From Sphingomonadaceae bacterium (GTDB taxonomy: Bacteria > Pseudomonadota > Alphaproteobacteria > Sphingomonadales > Sphingomonadaceae): a stretch of DNA of 39,282 nt. Shown piece after piece: positions 25,058 through 32,895 of the stretch (position 1 is its first letter; the number at the start of each line of letters is the position of its first letter). The translations under genes and the position numbers were made by a program. The stretch is taken from the NCBI GenBank assembly GCA_021732525.1, contig JAKFUU010000024.1:1-39282 (forward strand). The letters run 5' to 3'. The notes beneath the pieces are model-generated. The model was not told the DNA's origin. It made no database searches and saw only the letters and a program-made list of their open reading frames with translations.

Positions 25058-25858
25058 TCACAATCCGGAAAATTCCCAGCAGCGACTGACGTCCTGTGGC
25101 GGGTACAGCCGTTCGCGGCGGACCCAGCCTGCCTGTGTGCCATAAGCCACCTGCACCACGGGGCCGCGCAGCTCGAGTATCGGACCGCAATGGGTCTCGG
25201 ACCCGACCGCAAGCTTTGCCCGCCAGTCGGTCCAGCGCTGTTCATAGGCGGCCTGCTTTTCGCCGATATCGGCTTGGAAGCGCAGCTCTTTGGCTTTGCC
25301 GCGGTGGTACATCACTACCATCTCGGTTGCTGCTTCCTGCGTCAGGACGAACATCACCGAGTAGCGGTTCTTGTATCTGTCGGCAGACGTGTGAGCAAAC
25401 ACCGCGCCCAAGGGCAGCTCTTCGGCGCCGACGCAGACGAGCGGCGGATTGCCGTTGGAAAGCGACAGCCCTCTGGCCATTTCATAATATCTCGCAATTT
25501 CCGCCGGGTTATCGAAGCGTGCGATCTGTCCGCCAATAGCCGAACATTCCGCTCGGAAGCTGTCATAAGCCTTGTCGGAGATGTAGATGCTCGCTTTCTT
25601 TGGCTCCTTGATCTTCCGGTAACCGACCAGGGCTCCCTCGCCTAGGGCTGAAATATGGGCGGCTTCAACCTGATCGGGTGATTTGCTTTTCGGATATTCG
25701 GCAAGGAAGGCACCGAGCTTGGCTGACGACGATTCAGTCGCATGCTGACCGGTCTGGGCGCTTGCTGGCAAAAAGCCAGCCAGCGAATAGCCAAAGATGA
25801 AAAGCTGCACCGCAGACAATATTGCACGTTCAGCGTAAAAAAGAAATTTGCGAGCCAT
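25058..25858 (-). CDS. Hypothetical secreted protein
   Basis: A 266-residue protein from ATG 25858, with a signal peptide (ARKFLFYAERAIL... GFLPASAQ, cleavage about residue 33). The mature part begins with a charged region, has a central conserved-looking stretch (CSAIGGQIARFDNPAEIARY) and ends ILELRGPVVQVAYGTQAGWV, which looks like an SH3-type strand pattern. No family is recognised. GAGAGG 5 bases before the start can pair with CCTCTC upstream, so translation may be controlled by RNA folding. Confidence 0.6.
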   Translation of the reverse strand: MARKFLFYAERAILSAVQLFIFGYSLAGFLPASAQTGQHATESSSAKLGAFLAEYPKSKSPDQVEAAHISALGEGALVGYRKIKEPKKASIYISDKAYDSFRAECSAIGGQIARFDNPAEIARYYEMARGLSLSNGNPPLVCVGAEELPLGAVFAHTSADRYKNRYSVMFVLTQEAATEMVVMYHRGKAKELRFQADIGEKQAAYEQRWTDWRAKLAVGSETHCGPILELRGPVVQVAYGTQAGWVRRERLYPPQDVSRCWEFSGL

Positions 25859-25861
25859 ATG

Positions 25862-25886
25862 CGCCTCTCCATCCAAATGAGAGGCG
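25862..25886 (-). promoter_or_regulatory. Hairpin covering the ribosome site of the 25858 gene
   Basis: On the minus strand CGCCTCTC, a 9-base loop, then GAGAGGCG form a perfect 8-bp stem that contains the Shine-Dalgarno GGAGAGG, 5 bases before the ATG. Such a stem would hide the ribosome site until melted or unfolded. Confidence 0.5.
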
Positions 25887-25901
25887 GACCCAAGCCGGGT
25901 G

Positions 25902-26012
25902 TTAAGAACCTGGACTCGCGTACAGGCGCTGCCGCCTTTGGGCAGAGCCTTGGACATACGCGACAGCCACCCGGCCAAAATTTTGACCGGTCGCGAGTTT
26001 CGAGGTTCTTAA
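25902..26012. repeat. Nested inverted repeats upstream of the secreted gene
   Basis: TTAAGAACC (25902-25910) pairs with GGTTCTTAA (26004-26012), and CTCGCG (25915-25920) with CGCGAG (25992-25997). Inside is a 20-base near-palindrome at 25971-25990 centred on AAAATTTT with one mismatch. This could be a regulatory leader, an old transfer origin or the ends of a small lost element. The rest of 26013-26369 holds no gene I can support. Confidence 0.4.
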
Positions 26013-26369
26013 GCCTCACAGTTGGGACACACCAACTGCCTGATCACAATGCAGAAGGTTGGCGCAGACTGCAAGAACAAGATGAATACAAGAGGGTATC
26101 ATGCAAGAGCGTCGCAAAACAACGCTTGCGAAAGCGCGCTGGCACTACGGCGCGACATCCGGGCGGCGATCATCGCCCGTTTCCCATTCCCTGTCCGGCG
26201 AAAGCAGAAAAAAGGCATTCCCCGCCCAGGCCTCTCCAGAGCTGCATCGCGCACAGCCCCGGTCAAGGCCGCGCGTAATGCGCGCCTGCGCCAGCAGGTT
26301 GCCTTTACCGGGTCGAGCACGGTGCGACCTTCCCACAGTTTCGGCAAATGCCACCCATCCTCTTCAAAG

Positions 26370-26384
26370 ATTCAGCGGCTGAAT
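26370..26384. promoter_or_regulatory. Palindrome upstream of the WGR gene
   Basis: ATTCAGC-G-GCTGAAT, two perfect 7-base arms around one base, 67 bases before the WGR gene start. It may be an operator. Confidence 0.3.
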
Positions 26385-26450
26385 CAGTTTGCTGCCATTG
26401 ATTCACAAAATTAGTGAGCTTGCGTCCGCGCGAGAGGCTAGATTAAGGGC

Positions 26451-26750
26451 ATGGACCAAGCGCCGATCACCGCGAACATTCATCTTCAAGCCATCAACTC
26501 TGATCGCAACGTTGCGCGCGATTACCGGATTGCCCTAAGTCCGGATCTTTTCGGTCATTGGATCATCGATCTACACTGGGGACGCATCGGAACACGAGGC
26601 CAAAAGCGAACAGTGAGCTTTGCCGAAGCTGAACGCGCGGTTCGCTTCGTGCGACATACACTCACGCGCCGCGCCGGTTCGCAAAAACGTATCGGGGTCG
26701 CCTACGGGCCGGTCGCCTCCGCTTTCAGGCCTGCAAATCTAGTACCCTGA
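26451..26750 (+). CDS. WGR domain protein
   Basis: A 99-residue protein. The core FGHWIIDLHWGRIGTRGQ contains the Trp-Gly-Arg motif, and the following SFAEAERAVRFVRHTLTRRAG completes the small domain. WGR domains bind nucleic acid or proteins, for example in PARPs and MolR-like regulators; free-standing copies are common on alphaproteobacterial plasmids. Its 3' end overlaps the end of the convergent STAND gene by 26 bases, so the two cannot be transcribed through without interference. Confidence 0.8.
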   Translation: MDQAPITANIHLQAINSDRNVARDYRIALSPDLFGHWIIDLHWGRIGTRGQKRTVSFAEAERAVRFVRHTLTRRAGSQKRIGVAYGPVASAFRPANLVP

Positions 26751-29700
26751 CTATTATCCTCGGTCTGATGTGGGGTGGCAGGGACGACGTTAGCATTTCC
26801 GCCAGTTCTACAGGCGTGGTGGGCGGCATTTTCGAAACGCCTTTTGGCGGTCGCTGCAGTTTCTTGCACCCGCCAAACCAGAAGACTAGATATAGCCCCC
26901 TGCCCTGCGCATGCCAGTCTTGCGCATAGCGATCAAATAACTGCGTTTCGGCTGCGCTCCACAATTCGCGGTGCCATTGCCCCTTCGCTTCGACCGGCAG
27001 GCGCAGTGTACCATAGGCAAAACCGCAATCGGCGCGGTCCTGCCCCTGCATCGACAGCTCCGGTGCCCATGTGATGCCATGCGGCAACTCGGCCCGAAGC
27101 AGGTTGAGCATCGTGTCGCGGCAGTCGTTTTCGCCTTTGGGCTGGCCATTTTCGTAGAATAACTGAACCATGTTGGTATTCGACCGGCGGATTTTCGCCT
27201 GAAGCTGGTCGAGCTCGTCGCAGACGATCGCGAGGATATCGTCCACCGTCTGCGGCGCGCCGTCGGTGATGGTGGCAACGATCTCGGATTGGCTGAGCGG
27301 CCTGAAAGACGCCTCGACCCGCGCTTGATGCTGCCGCGCCATCGCAGTCTTGATCCCGTCAGTGTAACCATCCTCTGGCGCTGCCAGAAGCCGCTGGAGA
27401 GCCTCTGCAGCCTCGGGAGCAGGATTAGCGGCCAAACGAAACACAGCGCTCTCTACGCGTTCCGTGGCGTCCCATTCGTTTCGGCTTCCTTGGCTGCTTC
27501 GCGGATGCTCGACATATCGCCACAGATGCCGGAAGGTTTCGACGATCCAGGTCAGCCGGGCAATGTCCGGAGACAGCGTAATGTTTCGCGCGCCATGGCG
27601 ATCAAAATAGAAGTTTGTCAGGAACCACAGCCAATCGCGATTGCTGGCATCGATGATCGGCAAGCGCGCCGTCGCGGCGTCGAAATCCAGAAGGAACAGC
27701 AATGCCGTCCAATAGCCTTCCCACTCGCGGCGCGGCTGTTCTGAGTCGGGGTCAACGGGTGTGACCGTTATCTGTGACTTGGCTTTGCCCGCTTTCGACT
27801 TGGGCTGTTCGGGCGGCAAATAGCCACGCGCGAGCCGTTGCTGCACAATCTGGAGCAGCAATTGCGCCATCCCGGCGCTTTCGAACTGCGGCGAATGGAT
27901 AATGCACTCGGCCATATTGCGTTCGATCTCGAGCGGGAGGTCTGTGTAACGTGCGAGCCATTCGAGGCTCAACTGCGCGGATAACGGCTGTTCGGACGTC
28001 GAACGCGTGAGCCGATGGAGGCCAGTAATATGGGACTTGCGATTGGCGAGATAAGGCTCATACCGATTGCGCAAATAGTTTTCGTAAAATGAAGGGCGCG
28101 ATCGCAGTTCCAGCTCGATACTATCGCCGAAGCCTTTGAAAGCCTCGTCTACGACGTTCATCACATCATCTTCGATCATGGCGAGCGACGCGATGACGTC
28201 ATCCTCAAGATTGGCAAAGCCGGTGCCGGTCACGAACCGCAAAGCAGCACCGGCAAGAATTGGGTAGACGTCGTTCCAACGCTGTCCTTTGACATAGCGC
28301 TCGACAATCACCGGGAAGCTTGGCCGGTCGTTTCGATGGAGCGCGGCTTCGAAGCCCTTCGTTGCGGCAACCGCGACTTCCTCGCCCAACCAGGATGCAA
28401 TCCGGTCATGTGGCGATAGCGCGCTGTCGATGTCCGAACATTGTCCGAGATACGAGTAAGCCGGATTGATGATCCATTGAAATTCGCCAAGCTCGATCTC
28501 GGCAATATGCGCCTCATGATTGTCGCGGGACCGTTTGAGGCTGGCTTCTCGCCGCTTCTGGCGTGCGCTATCAGCGCGACGCCAGTTTCGCTCGACCTCA
28601 TCCATTTTCTGCCGCCCGGGCTTGGTCGCAAGAATTGCCAGCAACTCGGCATCGTCCTTGGCAAACGGCCTCGCCAGTTTCTGCACAGCTTTCGGTACCC
28701 TGCCCTTTTCGCGTAAGCTCAGCACAAGCGATTCCCAACGCTTTCGGTCTGCCGGATCGTCGCGTGCCACGACCTCCTGCAAAAGCAGCAGCACATCATC
28801 CTCCGAAAACCGAAGACCATAGGAAAGCTGAGCTAGTCGGCGCGTCCAATCCCAAAAGGCATGTGCCGGTTTCAAATCGAGGAGGACATATTTCTGCACA
28901 GCCCGCCTAAAAGCTTCATCACCTTCGAACCTCGCGGCAATGGCACCGCGATCTTCATCGTTGCTGTTGCGCCCGCGTTCCATGCTGTTGAGCCATTCGA
29001 ACGCCTGCCTGGGCGATGCCCCGCCTATGTCAAGCTGACGGCGGATCAGGTGAATAGCGAAACCGGCGATCTCGCCCCTTGCGCTGAACAGTTCCGGCTT
29101 GTGCCATTCATTGTCCGCGCGCTGCGGTAGCAGAACCGCCGCCAGATTGTCTAAAACGGGCATGACGAACGCATCGGGGACGCGGCGGCGGAGCCGGTTC
29201 AAGTCGCCATTGTAGCGGCTGTCGGCAAAATGCAGGCGCTTGCGCTCTTCGGCGGTCAGCAATATTCCCGAGTTCGCCAGCACCACTGACGCATAGCACT
29301 CGGCATCGAAGGGCTCGTTGCGCAACCGAACCATCAACTCGACCGCAAGCCGCGTCGAATGGGCGTCCTTCAGCCTAGCTAAAGCGGTTATCATTGCCAG
29401 CCAATCGGTCGCGTCGTTCGGCAGGTCTTCCAGACAGTCTGCAGCACGACGGCGCTCACCGAAGGTATGCATGGAATCGAGCATGATAGCGCAAAGTTCG
29501 CTATGCAGTCTTGCCGCCAGCTCTGAACCTGCCAAGCATTCGAGCAACAGCGTGCGCAGCTCGAACGGCACCGCCGACGAGGTAATCCGCGCTTTGATGT
29601 CGGTTTCCAGCGCTGGCTGCACGAGTCCTTTGGCGCGCATGAAGCTCCAGTCTCCGGCGCGAAAATTGCTGTCGCGTTTGACGAGACCGTCGAGCGCCTC

Positions 29701-30879
29701 CAGCATCGCCCTGCCCTGATCTGGGGTCAAACCATCTGGATCACCATAACGAAGCACGCCGATTGGGTCGGCCGCGATGACTTCGGACGCAAGGGTCACG
29801 CTGAATTTTGCTAACCAGCTATGTACCCCGCGAAGCGACGCCGGCACACCACCGGCAAAGCGGATAAGCTCGATCAGGCGGCGTGTCAGCAATTGCGGAC
29901 GTTTGGCGCATTCGACCTGCCGCCCCAGCCACCGCGCGGCGAGATATTCGGCAACCGTCCTGTGGACGTACGTGAAGCGGCGATCCCCGGCTGCTGCAAC
30001 GAACAGACGGCTGCCCAAGGCATGTTCGGCAGCGGCAGCGTGCGGTAGACGCGTGAGTTCGGCCAGCGCGAGGTCGGTCGCAGCAACGTTCGCCCCGGCG
30101 CGCGCGGAAACTGCGTCCTTGGCTGACAATATCAGCATGGCCGACATCGCTCCCGCCGCATCCAGCAGCGTTTCGGAATCTACTTTCTGTCCGTGCCTTT
30201 CATTATGCTCCAGCGCCATCTGCTGGCAGGCCTTGTAGAGCAGGTCGGCACGCGTTTCAGGGAGGCTGCCTGCGCCCCTTGATGCGTCGGCAATCAAATG
30301 AAGTGTCTGAGGATTACCAAAAAGCTCTGACAATCCTTTTTCGGAATAGTGCGCCAGTACTTGCTGGGCGCGATGACTACCCAGACCGTCGCCTAAAAAA
30401 CCCAACGCATCGGCTTCTGAAAATGGTTCCAGGTTCAGCTGTAGCGGCTTTGCAACGTATGTCTCCTCAATGTCGCTGCGCACTGGTGCGCCTAGCCAGT
30501 CGCTAACCCTGCACGACAGGATGAAACGAGGTCGCCCGGCAAGCACCAGATGTGCAAGCACGTCTTGCACCGGATCGGTGTCCTTCGCGGCGGCAACCTC
30601 GTCGAGCGCGTCGATCACCAGCGTTTGCCGTTTGCCAAGTAGCGAGGTTGGATCGGGGATGCGCAGGAATGCGCGTGCGGTAATCGCAAAGGCGCCGTCG
30701 CTCAGGCCAAGCTGCTTTAGTAGAACTGATTTGCCCATTCCAGGTTCGCCCAGGATAACCAGCGGCTCAGTGCGTTTCAGCAACTCTGTCTCATCGACCA
30801 TTTGCCGCTCCCCTTCGGAATCGGTGTAGCTCAGCGTGCGGGTAATATAGCGCGGTTCGGGTGCGGCCTTCGCCGTCAT
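26725..30879 (-). CDS. Giant STAND ATPase with C-terminal PD-(D/E)XK-like nuclease
   Basis: A 1384-residue protein. The N-terminal NACHT-type ATPase has Walker A GEPGMGKS (44-51), Walker B TLVIDALDE (86-94), the sensor-like FILSCRVSDW (119-128), and HRTVAEYLAARWLG further on. About 900 helical residues follow, probably a sensor/repeat scaffold. The last 110 residues look like a nuclease: D1284 in RADCGFAYG, E1297-A-K1299 in LPVEAKGQ, then a Gln in AAETQLFDRY, as in PD-(D/E)XK folds. Its start overlaps the hipA stop as ATGA, so it is the third gene of the hipBA operon. It probably cuts DNA when the switch is triggered. I know no named system with this layout. Confidence 0.85.
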   Translation of the reverse strand: MTAKAAPEPRYITRTLSYTDSEGERQMVDETELLKRTEPLVILGEPGMGKSVLLKQLGLSDGAFAITARAFLRIPDPTSLLGKRQTLVIDALDEVAAAKDTDPVQDVLAHLVLAGRPRFILSCRVSDWLGAPVRSDIEETYVAKPLQLNLEPFSEADALGFLGDGLGSHRAQQVLAHYSEKGLSELFGNPQTLHLIADASRGAGSLPETRADLLYKACQQMALEHNERHGQKVDSETLLDAAGAMSAMLILSAKDAVSARAGANVAATDLALAELTRLPHAAAAEHALGSRLFVAAAGDRRFTYVHRTVAEYLAARWLGRQVECAKRPQLLTRRLIELIRFAGGVPASLRGVHSWLAKFSVTLASEVIAADPIGVLRYGDPDGLTPDQGRAMLEALDGLVKRDSNFRAGDWSFMRAKGLVQPALETDIKARITSSAVPFELRTLLLECLAGSELAARLHSELCAIMLDSMHTFGERRRAADCLEDLPNDATDWLAMITALARLKDAHSTRLAVELMVRLRNEPFDAECYASVVLANSGILLTAEERKRLHFADSRYNGDLNRLRRRVPDAFVMPVLDNLAAVLLPQRADNEWHKPELFSARGEIAGFAIHLIRRQLDIGGASPRQAFEWLNSMERGRNSNDEDRGAIAARFEGDEAFRRAVQKYVLLDLKPAHAFWDWTRRLAQLSYGLRFSEDDVLLLLQEVVARDDPADRKRWESLVLSLREKGRVPKAVQKLARPFAKDDAELLAILATKPGRQKMDEVERNWRRADSARQKRREASLKRSRDNHEAHIAEIELGEFQWIINPAYSYLGQCSDIDSALSPHDRIASWLGEEVAVAATKGFEAALHRNDRPSFPVIVERYVKGQRWNDVYPILAGAALRFVTGTGFANLEDDVIASLAMIEDDVMNVVDEAFKGFGDSIELELRSRPSFYENYLRNRYEPYLANRKSHITGLHRLTRSTSEQPLSAQLSLEWLARYTDLPLEIERNMAECIIHSPQFESAGMAQLLLQIVQQRLARGYLPPEQPKSKAGKAKSQITVTPVDPDSEQPRREWEGYWTALLFLLDFDAATARLPIIDASNRDWLWFLTNFYFDRHGARNITLSPDIARLTWIVETFRHLWRYVEHPRSSQGSRNEWDATERVESAVFRLAANPAPEAAEALQRLLAAPEDGYTDGIKTAMARQHQARVEASFRPLSQSEIVATITDGAPQTVDDILAIVCDELDQLQAKIRRSNTNMVQLFYENGQPKGENDCRDTMLNLLRAELPHGITWAPELSMQGQDRADCGFAYGTLRLPVEAKGQWHRELWSAAETQLFDRYAQDWHAQGRGLYLVFWFGGCKKLQRPPKGVSKMPPTTPVELAEMLTSSLPPHIRPRIIVRVLDLQA

Positions 30880-32126
30880 GCGAAATTGCCGGACATTCTG
30901 GCCAGAGCAGCGCCAATCGCGGCTCGCGATACGCTGACGTCACAACCGGCGGCGAAGCTCTCCCAATCCATAACCGCGGCAGTCACTTCGTGGATAATTG
31001 CTGCAATGCGCTTTTCTGCGATACCGTGCCGCACGCCGAGCGCCACGATATTGGCGCGGTTGATTGCCCTGCCCTCCCCTTCAACAGCCATGTAATGCTC
31101 CCCGCCAGGACCCTGAGAGAAGGTGAGGTCGAAAGCGGGCGCGAGGTGCCACTCGCCCTTTTCGTCCATCAGAAAGGCATGCTGGCGGACATGGTCGTCG
31201 CGGTTGTGGGCCAAAACGTTGTAAACCATACGGCGAAAGGCCTGTTCGACATCGCGCATATCGCGGGTGATTGAAAGGGTCGCACGTAGGAAACCGTCAT
31301 AGTCGAGGCTGGGCAAATGCGGCGAGGCTTCCAGCGCGCCGCCAAGGCTGACCATGTGCAGGCGTTGACCGGGGGCGGGGCGATCAAAGCGACGGGTGGC
31401 GAAATGGCCACGACCTTTGGTTGAAGGGATCAGGCGCGTTTGGGCCATGACGATCCCAGCAGCGCGTGCCATCTGGGCATAGGCCTCTTCGATGGGGCCA
31501 ATATCTGCGGGGTCGTTGAGAGCTGGAAATTTCACGATCCACTCGCTATTTCCCTGCCCTGCCATCTCGTCGCCCGCTTGCAAGCTGTCGTCGCTGGCGA
31601 AGGAAACATGCACTTTGGGCCGCGCACCGCCCGATCCGCCGCCAAGCCGCGTGAGCAGTGCGTCCAGTTGGCCCTCCTCTCCAAGCATCACATGGCGGGA
31701 TTCCTCAGCAAGCTGGTCGAGATCAATGCTTGAAGAATCTGCCTCACCCAACGTCTCAGGCTGGAAAACCAAAGCCCCCCTGCCCTGTCGTCCGACCAAA
31801 GCGAGCCTGTCGACGGCATTGAGATCCTCGAAACGATGCCCTAGCTTGCCCAAACGCCTGCGCAGCAGCAGCGTCCCCCAAGCATCGGGCAGGCTGTCGG
31901 CAAGAAAGCCGTGAAGACCGTCAAATTCGCGGCTGCGCGCGGCGAGTAGGCCGGGTTCAAGCGTATAATGGACCGGCGAGATGGCGCGGCCCGCAGCGAT
32001 AGCCTCTGACGCCCATTCCAATTGGGCTATGCCACCGGCCATTGCAAGGCGACCGACAGGTGTTGGCGGTTGGGCTTCGTCGGTCAACAGGCCGATAAGC
32101 AGCGGCGTTCCAGGAGCCAGTTTCAC
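30876..32126 (-). CDS. hipA: HipA-family Ser/Thr kinase toxin
   Basis: A 416-residue protein starting at GTG (32126), the G of GTGA overlapping the hipB stop. HipA features: an N-terminal domain with FDGLHGFLADSLPDAWG (68-84), a P-loop-like GGGSGGARPK (162-171), catalytic NRDDH (308-312) with D310 or D311, and the metal-binding D333 in APAFDL. HipA kinases phosphorylate translation factors such as glutamyl-tRNA synthetase and arrest growth. HipB-like proteins neutralise them. Here the toxin also leads directly into the STAND nuclease gene. Confidence 0.9.
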   Translation of the reverse strand: MKLAPGTPLLIGLLTDEAQPPTPVGRLAMAGGIAQLEWASEAIAAGRAISPVHYTLEPGLLAARSREFDGLHGFLADSLPDAWGTLLLRRRLGKLGHRFEDLNAVDRLALVGRQGRGALVFQPETLGEADSSSIDLDQLAEESRHVMLGEEGQLDALLTRLGGGSGGARPKVHVSFASDDSLQAGDEMAGQGNSEWIVKFPALNDPADIGPIEEAYAQMARAAGIVMAQTRLIPSTKGRGHFATRRFDRPAPGQRLHMVSLGGALEASPHLPSLDYDGFLRATLSITRDMRDVEQAFRRMVYNVLAHNRDDHVRQHAFLMDEKGEWHLAPAFDLTFSQGPGGEHYMAVEGEGRAINRANIVALGVRHGIAEKRIAAIIHEVTAAVMDWESFAAGCDVSVSRAAIGAALARMSGNFA

Positions 32127-32437
32127 AACCGCGCCTTCCGCATTTTCTGTCGTCGGCCGATTTCAGCGGCAAGGCGCTGACGAGTGAGCAGATTATCCAT
32201 GCTGCTGGCAACAGGTTCAGGAAACAGAGCGGCCAGTCCGTTTTCACAGCGCAGGGCAATCGCGGCGCGGATCAGATCTTCGATCGAGGCACTCCCATCC
32301 TTCTCCATCCGCCGCCATGTGCGATAAGCTACTCCTGACCTCGCCGCAGCATCTCCCTGTGTGAGGCCCATGGCAAGCCGCCGTGTTCGTATCTGACCGC
32401 CGGTTTTGGTGAGAATATCCGATATTGCAGCATTCAT
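32123..32437 (-). CDS. hipB: HipB-like XRE antitoxin/regulator
   Basis: A 104-residue protein with an XRE-type helix-turn-helix: IRTRRLAMGLTQGDAAARSGVAYRTWRRMEKDG (about 17-49). The C-terminal part is helical and basic. As the first gene of the operon, it should bind the palindromic boxes at its own promoter and bind the HipA kinase. The start codon overlaps the first operator box, and the likely -10 lies just upstream, so translation may begin on a leaderless message. Confidence 0.85.
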   Translation of the reverse strand: MNAAISDILTKTGGQIRTRRLAMGLTQGDAAARSGVAYRTWRRMEKDGSASIEDLIRAAIALRCENGLAALFPEPVASSMDNLLTRQRLAAEIGRRQKMRKARL

Positions 32438-32496
32438 TGTCCTTATATGGACTACATATGCGCTTCAGTCAACCAAAGTGGCCGAATAAGGACAAT
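32436..32496 (-). promoter_or_regulatory. hipBA-STAND promoter and operators
   Basis: ATTGTCCTTAT (32436-32446) and its exact reverse complement (32486-32496) flank a promoter. On the minus strand, TTGACT (-35) and, 17-18 bases on, CATATA/ATATAA (-10) stand between them. GTCC-N6-GGAC (32439-32452) is itself a palindrome. This spacing suits two dimers of the HipB-like protein. Confidence 0.65.
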
Positions 32497-32524
32497 ATCG
32501 CGGTGTAGCACCCTCAATTCGTCC

Positions 32525-32752
32525 ATCTTCTATAAAATTCTCATATCCTGTTAGACAGTTATGGAATAAATTTAGAAGGTTAAGCGTGGCTTGATTCGTT
32601 GCGACTCGCCCGAGACAGCGCGCTCCGGCCCGTGTCCTGTTCCCGATAGGTCGAGCAATCGTTCCCTTTATGTCGGCTATAGCGTTCCCGAAGTGTCGGT
32701 GGAGCGTTCCTGGAGGAGCGAATGCTGTTCCTGAAAGGTCGATGGTGGATAA
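32525..32752. other. Plasmid replication origin (oriV)
   Basis: An AT-rich stretch (about 32525-32585) is followed by five iterons with the pattern (T/C)GTTCC-N6-GTCG starting at 32638, 32660, 32683, 32705 and 32726, a period of 21-23 bases. Next comes TTATCCACC on the minus strand (32744-32752), an 8/9 match to a DnaA box. It lies downstream of repA, whose protein should bind the iterons. The remaining bases up to 32895 show nothing else. Confidence 0.75.
32638..32741 (+). repeat. Five ~22-bp iterons
   Basis: Units are TGTTCCCGATAGGTCG (32638), CGTTCCCTTTATGTCG (32660), CGTTCCCGAAGTGTCG (32683), CGTTCCTGGAGGAGCG (32705) and TGTTCCTGAAAGGTCG (32726). Each is 16 bases, spaced by two helical turns, so Rep molecules would sit on one face of the DNA. 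Confidence 0.85.
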
Positions 32753-32895
32753 AAGCCCCCTACCTTGGTCTATGGATTGAATCAGTTTTACGGAGCGTGA
32801 TTCTAAAGAGGTTCAAAATAGAGACCTTCCAACCAGCGCTAAGCGATCAGTTGAAGGTCGTTCGCTAATTGCACGACACTTTGGGAACGGATAGG

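Noticed and set aside
26022-26414. Plus-strand 130-residue gene
   Set aside because: Very basic sequence without a family pattern, with competing frames on both strands in GC-rich DNA.
32638-32741. CRISPR array
   Set aside because: Units are 16 bases with 5-7 base gaps and are imperfect, which is an iteron pattern and not repeats with 30-base spacers.
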